64,000 nucleotides of DNA from assembly GCA_947652605.1 (NCBI GenBank), contig OX393579.1, forward strand, positions 41,794,970 to 41,858,969, written 5' to 3'. The first letter of the stretch is position 1. Each line of letters starts with the position of its first letter. Below the pieces are notes generated by a model. It was not told the origin of the DNA, did no database searches, and was given only the letters and a program-made list of their open reading frames with translations. The DNA is from Elmis aenea (Eukaryota > Arthropoda > Insecta > Coleoptera > Elmidae). Both the position numbers and the translations under genes were made by a program. Positions 11,532 to 23,251 of the stretch are shown piece after piece.

Positions 11532-12263
11532 CTCTACAGTATGATTTTCGGTTGAACCGGAAACGGTTTCAACCCTAAGCGTTTTTTTTTTAAATTTAAA
11601 GATTAGACTGGTCAGAGACTTTTGTTTAATCAGGGTTTTTTTCGCATACTCAATACATTATCAATCGGTTTTTAGGACTTTGCAAATGATCAAAATCAAT
11701 TATATGAAAAATATTGCGGCCCTGATAAGAAATTTCGATATAAACGTAAAATTGGTAAAATTATATCTACATTTTAAAAATTTTCGAAAATTCGTAAGGA
11801 AAAAATAATATAACTTTGTTGTTTTTATCTTTCAATTGTTTCAAAATTACCTTTATGGCCTACTCGAAAATATTACGTTGCCCTAATAATTTACAATACA
11901 ATCGCGATATCTGGTAAAATATTAGTTTTAGGTTTGAAACATAGTTTATGTTTTTGAAAGACAATCAAATATTTTCAAAGCCTATGTAAAAACAAAGAGG
12001 GTGTTGGTGTTGTATTTAATAAAAACGAGTTATCGATGTTTTAAGTTTCACGAGTTTGTCCAAGTGTAAAAAACACCCTGTATAATTGTCAATCTAATTT
12101 ATAAACGAAATTCTACTGTCCTTTTAAAGACCTTAAATGTTTAAAAAAATGAAAGTGCTGTATCGCTCAAAATTTTCTTAAAAAAAGCGACCGATTTCAG
12201 ATTTTCACTAACTATTAAGGTAACTGAGATATTCCGTTAAACATTCGAATTTAGTCCACCCTG

Positions 12264-13205
12264 TATGTGATAATATAAAAATGAGTAGTGAATACTGATT
12301 GTTCTTGCAGCGCTTATTTTTAAGTTAAAACAGTTTTGCACAAGGGTGGGAAAATAAAGCACCAAAATCAACGAAAACATCAACAACTACGCGCAATATA
12401 CTCTAGCAGACTTTAAAATGCTCTTTGACAAAAACCATGCACTAATAGCCCTTGGACACACTGCAGTTTACAGCAACACAATTTTTCACGTTTCCGTATT
12501 CGCCTTACACAACAAAGACCAGTAATACAATATAATTATGTGAAAGTTCTACAGTGGAAGTTTGCGGTATTTCTGCTGGAATAACCGCGCTATCTAGGCT
12601 TTCATTTTCTCCGCTCGCAGACTTCGGTCGTCCAGTTTTTAGGTAATTACGAACATTTCCAATCAAATTAAACGTTTCAAAAGTTTTACCAACCAGTGTA
12701 CGCGTTATTTGATCTGGATTTGGTTGCCCCTTGGTAAATAAAGTGCAAATTTAGTGTTTAGTTTAATTACAATGACAAAAACGAATCAGCATTTGCATTT
12801 TTGTTTGTTTTTTGTTTCTGTTAACTAGAAACTATTAAGTAAACTTAACAGTTGATAAACTTTAAGGTTTTCATCTGTTTATGTTGTTGCAAGGTAGATA
12901 AACATTATATGGACAAAAAGCACTAATACTGTATTTATTGTCGTACAACCGAGAAGATGGGCAAATTCTACATTAAAAATCAAGATTTGCCTCATTTTTT
13001 ATGTTAGCTATGAACAACCGTTTTACATGCTAAGTGAGAGACATAATTTTCCTGTAACACTTTTTTGTAAGGCAAATTTTCATAAAATTTATTTTACCAA
13101 ATTCACGTAATATTGTACAGTGTGTTTCAGCCATAACAAATAGATTAACACGATAGTTTAAATTTAAAAAAAGAATTCGGAATTCTAATAAATTACGATT
13201 AGATT
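12264..13205. other. No gene recognised
   Basis: Mixed AT-rich DNA. A frame near 12360-12525 has coding-like composition but no motif I recognise. Confidence 0.4.
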
Positions 13206-13208
13206 ATA

Positions 13209-13385
13209 GAGGGTAGTCCACTTTTTTGTAGCAGGATATACAACAGTCGATATAAAAACGTATTTTAAAGCGAATCCAAATCAACATGGGTCCATAAACG
13301 TTTCATTTTAAAGATACAGGGCGTTGAAATTTTGGGAAAAATATTTTTAACCGTTTCCCAACCAGTAAATATATTTTTTTTGTGT
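13209..13385. mobile_element. Fragment of the 25036-25985 element family
   Basis: The sequence starts GAGGGTAGTCCACTTTTTTG next to TA and follows the left arm of the 25 kb element: TTTTAAAGCGAAT, ATCAACATGG, TTCATTTTAAAGATACAGGG and ACCGTTTC.CAACCAGT. Only the outer part of one arm is present. Confidence 0.7.
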
Positions 13386-13579
13386 TACAATATCCGCAAT
13401 CAGGATATTTAAATCCTATGGACCGATGTGCTGAGATATGGTAAGCAAGTCAAAAGGAAACAAAAACATTACTACAAGCCTGGATAAGGAAAGTAAATAT
13501 TTGGAGAAAAAGGAAGAAGAACAACAACAAAGTAGGAAAATTAATGAGGGATTGGTGCAATTATAAGGTCAACCAAATA

Positions 13580-13830
13580 CAATAAATATATGATAGTAAA
13601 GTCATAAGTTGGCTGGGTCTCATATCAAGATTGCCACCACAAAGACCAACGAAAAATATACTGGAAAGAGGTATAACGAAAAAAAAAAAGACAATGGGAA
13701 GACTACAGATAAAGTAGTTAGAGACGGTTAAAAAGGATCTAAAGCAACTAGCAATTAAAGAATGGAAAAAATTGACCAATAATTTGAAAAATCCAGATAA
13801 ACTTGTTATAAGATTATAAGCCAGCTTGAT
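13580..13830 (+). pseudogene. LINE reverse transcriptase C-terminal tail
   Basis: The forward frame reads WLGLISRLPPQRPTKNILER, then a K-rich linker, MGRLQIK, a stop, and LETVKKDLKQLAIKEWKKL. This is the well-known C-terminal block of many insect LINE polyproteins (WLGHVxRM, then GRPxxRWxDxVxxDLxxLxVxxW). One in-frame stop replaces the Trp of that block. No RT core is present upstream, so this is a short 5'-truncated and decayed copy. Confidence 0.6.
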
Positions 13831-13839
13831 CTGTAAAGG

Positions 13840-15525
13840 ACGGTTAAGAACAAGTGTTGCAACTTTTTAAAAGCTCAAAAAGGTCTTTTACAATAATAAA
13901 CGATGTTTTAATCATTTTTCACAAACAGTCGTGGAACATTCAAGCATACAAAGTATTTAAGAATTTTAAATATTTTTAAAGTAAAGAAAATAATGCAACA
14001 GACGATAAACATATTTTTTGTTTTTTTACATAACTTTTAAGACTATAGGAATGTTTATCGTACATTTGAATGCACCAACTAAGAATGCAACTTTTTAACA
14101 ATTCAACTTTTTAGATCTCATTAAAAATATACGTGTAACAGTGTAGTAAGTTTCGGATCATTTGGAACTACAAACACGTTAAATAATACCTAACTAGTTG
14201 TTTGAATCCATATGGTATTGTAAAAATTTAAAATTGAATCTATAAGTAAAAAAATAAAAACACGTCTAATTGCTTTTATGAAAGTCGTTACGTCTACATT
14301 TTCTACTTAGTAATAAATAACCCAGCGTATTGCTCATTTTCTTCCACTTTAAGTCAATATTTTTGAGGCGAATAAATCCGTGATGTTTTATGAGCTTTCA
14401 CTTGGTTAATCTTCTAAGCATTACCTAGTTTACCCCTTAAGAGAAGTATGGCCTCGTCGCTTTATAAGAACATACATTTGACTCGAAGTAAGCGTTGATT
14501 TATTTAGTCGAGGAGAGAATATTACAAGATTTTCAAGAGCTATTTGCGACGTGAAAAATTGCAAGGCATGAGCTGTAATATAACTTGTTACGTTGCCAAT
14601 TTTTACTTCACCAGGTAAAGCTTAATAATCATAACACTTCTACGGGTAAAGGGATTGTTTATAAATTTATTAAATGAATAAATTACGTTAAAATTTAAAA
14701 TTAAATTACCTCATAACAATATTACTAAAGGGTTTTTACCCAAAATGTGTATAAACATGACGCACTGAGTAGCATGCCACGAATTCTGTTTAACATTTGT
14801 ATAACCTGGATCATACGGGTTTGATAAGGTTGGTTAAGATAATTTTAACAAGAGCAACATTGTGCAAAACAATAGATAAAATATGCTGCCTAAGAGTAAC
14901 ATCTGCCACATTTCACTACGATAAGTTCCTACAAAGCTCTGAAAAAAATGATTTTTTTGTTTACTTGCTAATGGTTTTGTTCCATATAACTCCATAATGG
15001 GGTCGTGTAAAGTATCTTCCCATTTCTGCTTCCTTTTCTACGTCTCTGTCTACTTTTCCGTTGTTTGTTGTAAGGGTAAATTAACAAAAACGTTTCCGGA
15101 CACTTGTTGACATAATATTTTACAATTCAATTCATGTAGGTCACGGTACACTTAATAAAATAAAATTTTCGTCCGAAAATTATTTGAGCCGATAAAAATT
15201 AACCTAAATGACGCAGTTGTATTCCAAATTGCTTCCACTTTCCAAAAATCTTAGATCATATAAACTACATGGATAACACTACCACAATGCAACTATGTTG
15301 TACACATATCCCAGACTTCTTATCGAAAAATGCGATGATTAATTTTTACATAACGCACACGTATTTTGAGTGCAAAATGAGTAAAATAACCCAAAAACAA
15401 CAAAGTGAGTTTTTTTGAAGTGATAGTAAAATCGCACTGTCTGCAAAGGTGTTAATTGCTTTGTTATACGTCCGTCCGGAGAATCAGTTGTTTTTGATCA
15501 ATTTTTAGGCTGAAAAATATATCTT
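13840..15525. other. No gene recognised
   Basis: AT-rich DNA with scattered short open frames and no transposon ends that I could pair. Confidence 0.45.
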
Positions 15526-15529
15526 TACT

Positions 15530-15665
15530 AGTCTTGGCCAGAAAGTAACTGGTTGCCATTGTAACAACAACTCTTTACCGGCCTAGGCCGAAAAGTAGCT
15601 GGTTGCCATGGTGATGAGTTGTTTTGTTGATTTGCGCTGTCAAACAAGTGTCATTATACCACCAA
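15530..15665. repeat. Diverged fragment related to the hairpin-rich repeat
   Basis: It contains TTGGCCAGAAAGTAACTGG and GGCCGAAAAGTAGCTGG, resembling the GGCCGAAAAAGT motifs of 7130-7555 and 43568-43992. TGGTTGCCATxGT occurs twice, about 60 bp apart. Family membership is inferred from the motif only. Confidence 0.35.
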
Positions 15666-15669
15666 GCGA

Positions 15670-16705
15670 GTTTTCACTTGTAGTTTGTTAAGTTATTTTT
15701 TAATTATGGATGGTAACGATAGTAATTTCGGTGTCAGGGGCGCACACAGAATCAATATTGTACGTAACATACCCGTAAAGTGTCTTTACTGGACTCGCCT
15801 GATTTTGTTACGTAAATATCTATTACCGTACATTTCTAACGTCATTTTAGAAACCTAGGTGCTTTACTTTATTTAGTTTTGTAATTATTTTATTTTACAA
15901 AATGCTAACAATACTTCTAAGAATAGAAGTGTACCTACTTATAACAAAAGAATGAATGGTGAATGTAAAAATTTCTTATACATATACAACTCATATACAT
16001 GTAAGATGCTGAAAACAAATATTTGCGGAATATCTTTCCTGTAAATGAATATTACTCCTATATATTTACTTTTTTTTTAACAGATCAATATTTGTCTTTG
16101 TATAATCTATGCTTATGTCTGGTTCTGCATAACACCGACATAATTTTAAACATAACGTGGGTTACTTGATTTCGCATCCAAAATCCGCTTAACCTGATTA
16201 CTTCGGATTGCCGAGTTATAGAATTACATAAATCGCGACACAGTTGTACGTGTCAGATTTCCTCGTGAAAAATGGAAAATAACTTTAAATCGCTGAACAA
16301 ACGTTATTTTTCATTTCACATGTAACAGTGACTGTTTGATTCAAAGCAACAATTTACTACTTTTTTCGTAATAAATAATATGCGATATTGTATTTTCTCT
16401 CTAAAATGGTACAATGTAAAATATCCTTAATCAGGAGTAACTTTACCTGAAAAATTTCGCAAAAATGGTGTAGATTGCAACTGTTTAATAGTATAAAAAC
16501 AAAAATTTGGTAAAATTTACATGCATATTACTGTAATAATATTGAGTTGTAACATAAACAAGTTATGTTGCAAGTACTGCATTAACATAGTCTAATACTA
16601 TACATTTATTTAGGATGCAAATGCGCATAACTGCAGCAACTTGTAGTCAGTTTCACCAAGTTCTGCTATTTTTTACGTCACCCTATTAAAGTTTAATAAT
16701 TAACC
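15670..16705. other. No gene recognised
   Basis: AT-rich DNA. An ATG at 15706 opens a 50-codon frame just downstream of the preceding repeat, but it has no recognisable motif. Confidence 0.4.
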
Positions 16706-16711
16706 GTTAAA

Positions 16712-16975
16712 ATGGAAGACTTAAAAATACATATGCGGCATGTAATTTATTGGGGATTCAAACAAGACAATTCTGCTGCAGATACGGCTAGAAACATTTG
16801 TAGTGTATACGGTAAGCGGAAAAAAAATGTTTGTGAAATTTCGTTGTGGGAATCACAGCTTGAAGGGAGAAGTAAAGGATGGACGTCGTTTTGATTTTGA
16901 TGAGAAAGCTTTACAAATACTGGTGGATGAAAACCCACGCCTAACAACCCGGAAGTTAGAAAATATACTAGGTAC
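16712..16975 (+). pseudogene. Mariner transposase N-terminal HTH relic
   Basis: The start reads MEDLKIHMRHVIYWGFKQD, then SAADTARNICSVYG, which is the N-terminal helix-turn-helix of mauritiana/Mos1-type mariner transposases. The frame then breaks. The next homologous block (CGNHSLKGEVKDGRRFDFDE, then LVDENPRLTTRKL) lies in another frame, so there is at least one indel near 16815-16840. Everything after the second HTH, including all catalytic residues, is missing. A short inverted copy of the last part follows at 16985-17040. Confidence 0.75.
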
Positions 16976-17045
16976 TTAACGCGGGTTGGGCGCGGATTTT
17001 CATTCACCAATATTTGTAAAGTTTTCTCATCAAAACCATTTGCAC
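16976..17045 (-). pseudogene. Inverted copy of the mariner HTH segment
   Basis: The reverse strand here repeats the 16890-16950 segment (TTTGATGAGAAA, then CTTTACAAATA and TGGTGAATGAAAA), encoding FDEKTLQILVNENPRPT. The two copies lie head to head about 40 bp apart. Confidence 0.7.
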
Positions 17046-17087
17046 TGATCTTTCGGTTATTACACCCTTACCGTATACACAAATCCT

Positions 17088-17725
17088 GTCAAATTTGCGT
17101 TTTCGACCAATAACAAACTCAGATTTCCTTTAAACGGCCAATAAACATAATCATACACTGATAATTTACTTTTCGCAATTAACAGATTTTCATGCGTTTA
17201 TTGGTCGTTTCTAAGAAATCTGAGTTTTTGATTGGTGGAAAATATAAATTTGGAGAGGGAATAAGGTATTTTGGTCTTGATAATTTTTTGACAGATGTCG
17301 GCGACCAATAACGTTACTTTAACATAGATTAAACCACACCCCTGACACACCACTCTGACAGTACTTATAAAATTTGACATAACAGATTATGTATTCACCT
17401 AAATACTATTTGGTTCATTAATTTTTATTAAAACATAATTCTTGAATTAAAAATTAGTTATAAATGATCTATTAATAATAACAATCGCAGTAAGTAGTAC
17501 GTATACTTTAATTTATCTAAATTAAACAACATTTTAATTTGGCAGATAGGTTAGGTGAAGGAAATTTTCTGACAAAATATAACTTGTGCATTGCAAATAA
17601 TCTATAATTTTTGACAAATTTTCACTCATGCACTTCGTGCACTCGTGTTTTTTTCAGCCCAACTTGCATTCGGGCATATTTACCAAAAATTATCGATAAT
17701 TTTCAATGCACTTGTTATATTACTC
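17088..17725 (+). repeat. Palindrome-bracketed interspersed repeat, copy 1
   Basis: This repeat is also present in inverted orientation at 40467-40999. One side carries two inverted copies of a roughly 58-bp block (TTGGTCGTTTCTAAGAAATC, then CTGAGTTT). The other side ends in an inverted pair, ATAACTTGTGCATTGCAAAT against ATTTTCAATGCACTTGTTAT, around a GCACTTCGTGCACTCGTG palindrome. It is non-coding. This copy keeps about 110 bp that the other lacks. Confidence 0.75.
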
Positions 17726-18299
17726 CTGATATTTTTTTGCTAGTTTTTTAATTTGTATTATTAATTATAAGGGATTATTATTGATTTCTTGCAAATCAAT
17801 CCATAATAACCCCAATTAGTTTTCAAAGAATACATTCGTTTCCTTTTGTTGTGTTATTGGAGAACATGTGCAAATGATAAGTCATATAATTTGGCAAAAC
17901 AAGTGCTATATAAAATGTAAGAAATAATGCGGCGCTGATTTGAAAAGACAATTCTACACCGTATTAGTGTTTCTAAACCTTATTCTGTTTGCGCTCTCCT
18001 TTTCTGTATCAAATTGTACTGAGCCCCTCATTTCCATATGCATTTATGTTGCACCCTTCTTCCAATTTTCTTGTACAGCCAAAACACCATTGGGTTTTCT
18101 TTCTCAACCGTCTTCGGACTAAGTGTAATATTATAAAAATATGTGTTTTTTATAGTACATAGTTTTGCTAATGTAAACTTTAAAATACATTGAAATGGGG
18201 AACACTAGCTATTAGACTCAACAAGAACCTATTGTATGTGCAACTGCTGTAATTTCCAAAATGCATTGTTTTATAAATTTGCTGCTTTCAATTTCCACT
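17726..18299. other. No gene recognised
   Basis: AT-rich DNA. A 60-codon frame at 17940-18122 shows no family motif. Confidence 0.4.
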
Positions 18300-18360
18300 T
18301 TTTTTCCGCATTCGGTTGCTAACAGGCGCACCTCACCCCAATGGTTGAGAATCACTACTG
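18300..18360 (-). mobile_element. hAT-like terminal fragment
   Basis: On the reverse strand it starts CAGTAGTGATTCTCAACC and continues into a G-rich stretch, matching the style of the CAGTGGTTCTCAAC end of the hAT at 48588. The other end and target duplication were not found. Confidence 0.45.
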
Positions 18361-19437
18361 TATTGCACAGGTAACTTTGTATAAGAGACAGAAAGTCGGG
18401 TAAATTAACAGAATTAAGCAAAAATAAATCTTTAAAAAAATAAAAAAGGCGTTGCAAACATTATTATTTGCATTAAAGTCCTAAATAAATGATTCATTGA
18501 GGTATGTCTATGTAGAAACAATTTAAATTATGGCTTATTTACTGTTAAACTTTTTACTAAAAATCTTCTTACAAAATGTTAAACAAACATGGCCAAAATT
18601 TAATTAAAAATTTTATTAAATACATAATACACAAACATTTACCATTTCATTTCAAAAGCCTTGGGTAACCTCATTGTTCTTTTTTGTATTAATTTGCATT
18701 TATATTATCCATGTAGACGTTTGTTCAACAGTTAGAGAAGTTAATATTTAAATAATTATTTGTCATATTAAGTATTGTTCTCTTATGACTTTTACGCGGT
18801 ACTTGGTAATTCGAATTGTTTAATATGCGTTCTTGGCGTTAACTTTAATGGTATTAATATATGGGCGCCATGTGCTATACATTTCACCATTATATTTCAC
18901 TACACGTTCCTGTAATGCACCTAAAGTCTATACAAACATATAAGCATAAAGGCAGAAGTCATTTCGAATTCACAGCTACTTCCGCTACAAACCTTGTTCC
19001 TGATTTTGCATTCAGCGCCGTTGTATTCAAATAATAGGTACTTGGAGTGTACTTTTTTGAACGCGACGATAATATTAAAGAGAAATACATTTCAAAAACA
19101 AAAAGAGTGGCTTTTTAATGGTAATTGGTATCTTTCAACAAATAAATTATTTTCTTCGTGGTGGGGAAATCCAAAGAAAAAAAATTTAATACAGTTTTAC
19201 ACCTACTTATTAACCTACCAAAACAATTTCCAAAATTTTCATCGACGTCCATTGTGAAAAATTTATCGATAATTTATTTTAAATTAAACTCGGAACATTA
19301 TTAAAGATTTTAATGCGTTAAGATTAACCTGGCCAAACTTTGATCAAAGTAATAAAAAAAACTTTTGATAGACAAGTCTTCGGAAATGATTTCGTCAAAA
19401 GTTACACAATGTGTCGCAAATTCGAGGAATTAGGCCT
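18361..19437. other. No gene recognised
   Basis: AT-rich DNA. No feature was supported on either strand. Confidence 0.45.
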
Positions 19438-19586
19438 CACACACACAGAGCGTTTTCTGTCGCGCGACTTGAATCGCGCGTTTGTTGGAGTACTAGCAAT
19501 TGCATGTACGCGTACACACGTAGTCGCGCGACTTTGGTCGTCGTATGTGCGACTCAAGTCGCGCGACAGAAAACGCTCTGTGTGTG
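19438..19586. repeat. 149-bp element with perfect 33-bp inverted ends
   Basis: CACACACAGAGCGTTTTCTG continues through TCGCGCGACTTGA (19438-19470), and its exact complement lies at 19554-19586. The 83-bp middle is CpG-rich, with more GTCGCGCGAC repeats. The element is far more GC-rich than the flanks. No coding role is likely. Confidence 0.85.
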
Positions 19587-19591
19587 CTAGG

Positions 19592-19690
19592 GCAACGTCA
19601 ACTCACACCGGCGCGATCGCGATCACGCAATTAGTAACCACGTTACTTACTTACATAACCATGTTATTAGTTATCGTGATCTAACCACTG
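19592..19690 (+). repeat. Short repeat, copy 1 (partner at 51721-51830)
   Basis: It contains CAACTCACACCGGCGCGATC, then GCGATCACG, then GTTACTTACTTAC.TAACC. The copy at 51721-51830 has the same order with a small expansion of the GCGATC motif. Confidence 0.7.
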
Positions 19691-19740
19691 TAACTTCTAA
19701 TATGGAAAAATAACTTAATTTTCCAAAAATTGTATTATCA

Positions 19741-20235
19741 ACAGGTTCGTTCCAACTAGCAGTTTAAAACCGATCCTTGAATGAATGCATGAACTGTTTT
19801 ATTCGCATGCGTGAACTATGTACTAATAAATGTATTGCCCAGTATTAGCCTTTGTTGGAACGCTTTTACGACTGGCCCAACTGTAAATGACATTTGCGTC
19901 TATTGGGTTCATATCATACTAATGTACGCATCGCTAGGGTAAACACCTTAACAATCTAGCACTAAGTGGGGTTGGGAGAGCGATGCATAGCTACCTGAGC
20001 TCAGGTAAGTTATGAACAGCGCATGCGTTTAAAAATCCAAATGCTGGTACATGCTCTCATCGAAGAACTATTTTGACCGTACACTGACTAGTTCATGTAT
20101 TAATTTTGTAATAATGAAACAGCCGACTAAACCGTCCGGTAAACCATCAGAGACTGCGTTGGAACGCGATATTGATACTACGCACACTCCTGATAGTGCG
20201 CCGCACAGTCAGCAAGCCTGTTGGAACAAACCTGT
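19741..20235. mobile_element. Candidate 495-bp inverted-repeat element, ACAGGTT ends
   Basis: The left end ACAGGTTCGTTCCAAC and right end (complement ACAGGTTTGTTCCAAC) match at 15 of 16 positions. GTTGGAAC recurs inside. No clear target duplication was seen and no transposase is encoded, so the superfamily is open. Confidence 0.5.
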
Positions 20236-20239
20236 TAGG

Positions 20240-23200
20240 TCTTCGGAAGCCCAGGAGTAGAAAAGTCTTTCAATATTTTGGAAATTGAACATATGCAAGT
20301 GTGGTTACATTCTATCGTTAAGTCGTTCTAATCTCTTAATAATGACTCCTAAAATCATCTTAACCGCAACTACAAAAAACGTTAATGTCTTCTTTACTAC
20401 TTATTTTATGTAGCCGTACAGTAGCTAAATTGAGTATATCTTGTAACCGAATGCAGATGTTTTATTTCCTTGCTCATTGTTAGATTATCCACCTACCTTT
20501 GAGTAAATAATGTTGTACCACATTATATAGTTTTTTTTTATTACTTCGTTAATATCCGACATGTTCTCACCGATAAAACGTATTGGAACATTCTGTTTAT
20601 CGTTACATTTTTTAAGAAATATGATGAAATTTATATGCACTATTAAATTATCAAAACTGTAATACATTTCTGATTGTTTGACCATTATGGACTACGATCA
20701 AAAATCAACAAAGTCGTATCAGAACTATGAAAGAAAATAAGAGAACTAACAAGAAATAGAAAACGATGGAGAGAAGCATAGAAGCCGCATGCATAAAAAG
20801 AAACAAAAGCCTCACACCTAAAGGTAGAGAGGCATAAGAGTAAGAAAAAGAAGAAAGTAAAAATTGACTATCACCTTTTAAAAACTAATCCGGCTGAGTC
20901 AATTTTAACCACGCCGTGCGATTGAGGCCATTGACCAAGTGATAAATACCAAATTTCATATATCTACCTTCGATGATAGCAAAGATATGAAGAAAACAAG
21001 AAATTGAAGATTTTCTGTTTTTTCAGGATATTTTAGACTTGGACACAAAACGCATCTTTTCATTTGGATTACGTTTCTAAATTAACTGTATTTTTATTTC
21101 AAACGGTCTACGAAGTACAGCTGTTTTTTATGTTAAAATACACGTATAGGTACGCCCTCTGCGTATTTTCAGTATATGCCAGTTTAGTGTCCTAATGGTG
21201 TTTTTTCACAATTAAGAAAAAAGCAGAAGGTTTTAAAGTAGGGTATGAATAGCGAAGCGGAATGTAATTAAATAATGTTTGTTGTAAATGTAGGTAACTT
21301 TTAAGGCTAATACAGCAAATAGCGCATAATACCTAATTCTAAAGCGCAGTAAACAATAGTGCGCAATCTAAACCGGTTAAATTACCGTACTTCCGTAGAC
21401 CAGTCGACCACTTTGGAATAGACATCACAATAAGACTAAAACAAGGCTGGGATGTAACTTCATAGGAATTAAGCAAAGGATGTTAGAAATTTAAATTTTG
21501 TAACTTTTATACGGAATATAAGTGCAACCATTTACACAAACAAACATTTATTTTACTAAATGTTAAACATTGATTATAAAAAGAATATCGGTAAAAGTAT
21601 TTACTGAATAATTATTGTATGTTAAGGTCATCTTTTTACAATTTTGGAATGGCGTTAAAACGTCATTTTGATAAATGGGCTTTGAAAATTCGTTAACTAT
21701 AATTTTCTTTGCAGTTGTACACTACAAATACACAGAAATAAACATTGTAACAATATGCTAATATATGAAAACCTCTTACAAATAGTGGCTTTTATAATGT
21801 ATAAAGGCTTTAATTACCGTCAACCACAACATAAAAAGCAAAGGGTACAAACAAAGCAAAATAGTATAACATGTGTTTCGTACACACATATTTTCTGAAC
21901 ACTGTAAAGTTTGTGTGGTTATAATAAGATTAAATGCCCTATTACAACTTTAAAAATAGGTGATATTGGTAAAAAAAAGCTTAAAATATGTAAAATTCAG
22001 TATTTGTAACTTTCAAAAACTTTCAAAGTGATAGGAACACGCTATAAGGAGTGATAATGTTATAAAGAATTAAAAAACAGTAAAAAAATATTACTGCACG
22101 AATAGATACTTAAGGTAATCGAGACAAAAGGTACATTTAGTTGTCCGATTTGTTTGAACTTGCTACAAACCTTTATAATTATTTCGGGAAAATTTCCTTA
22201 ATAGCTAAATTTGTAGGAATAATAGTTTTCGAAACATGACAGCCAGAGCGTATAAAATGACGTGACATCAGATTTAATGAAATGGATTAATGTGAGAATG
22301 TAGCTAAAGCACCTTCAAAGAAATATAGAGAATTTTGCGAGAACTTCAAACTCTGTTTATAGGGTAATCAAGGTTATGATAAGAATATTCAAATTTTATG
22401 TAACACTTTACATTTATAATTTTAAAGGCAACTGGAGCATAGGAGGGAATTCCGGATGGGAAAGATGTTATACAAAATGTAGACAACGAATAAACATTAT
22501 TTTCGAAACTGACCTTCAAAATAAATTGTTGAACATAGTTTTCCGACTTGTTATGAAAATGCATCTCACTCCCCATTATGAAATGTATATTAAATTTATT
22601 TAAAATTTATTTAAAATTTATTTTAACAGGAGCATTAAAAGAAACCATTGCAAAAAAATGCATCATTTAACACAATCAATGTTTCATAGTCTTCTTTTTT
22701 CTACTACTGGATCAAGGAGACAGCTTCACCATCTTCTGTAGTTTTGCATTTTTCCAAAAATTCAGCTGACCTGTTTTCTTTATTATGCATTTTTAATTTA
22801 ATTTATTAATGTTCTTGTGGTCAAAAGTGTTTTTATTTCTTACTTTTGTCATACATTTTTAATTTGATTAAATTTATAGTGGTTGGCCTTCTCCATATTG
22901 CCACTTTACTAAGCAATCAGTAATACTGTTAAAACTTGCCTGATTTTATTTAATCTTAAAAAGTAGTCATCCAATAAGACGGACAATTATCCTGTTTTGT
23001 TATTTAGGGCATTGGAGCAGAAAATATCTTGCTTAAGAAAAACCGATCTATTGCTGAAATAAGGGAATAGCTACCCTAAACATGAAAATATTTCTGGCTA
23101 GTAGGTACATCCCTAAGTTGCCTTCATCAAGTAGAGCAAACGATTGAGAACAATGATTTGAAAAAAATATATATTTCAGGAACGAATTGCCAGAGAAGGT

Positions 23201-23250
23201 CAATTAAGGTAAGCGTGTTTTCGGCAAGTAAGAGTTACAACTTTTTACTA
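20240..23250. other. No gene recognised
   Basis: About 3 kb of AT-rich DNA. A stretch near 20700-20840 (AGAAATAGAAAACGATGG) faintly resembles degraded LINE tails but is not supported. No RNA gene is visible. Confidence 0.45.
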
Positions 23251-23251
23251 C

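Larger units (their letters stand above)
9585..12263. mobile_element. Foldback transposon related to 2867-4677, interrupted by a hAT
   Basis: The left end reads GAGGGTGGACCAAATTCGAATG and the right end is the complement of CAGGGTGGACTAAATTCGAATG, each next to TA. Without the 945-bp hAT insertion (10587-11531) and its duplicated 8 bp, the element is about 1.7 kb. The inner arms and core match the 2867-4677 element: AAACTTTAAACATCGATAACTCG, AGTAGGCTATG.AGGTAGACAGCGG and ATTTATTTATTGGACCAGTG appear in both. The outer roughly 300 bp differ completely. It is non-coding and probably mobilised in trans. Confidence 0.8.

Noticed and set aside
20700..20850. Possible LINE tail (AGAAATAGAAAACGATGG region)
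   Set aside because: Resemblance is limited to a few basic residues and a WRE-like match, too weak to support.
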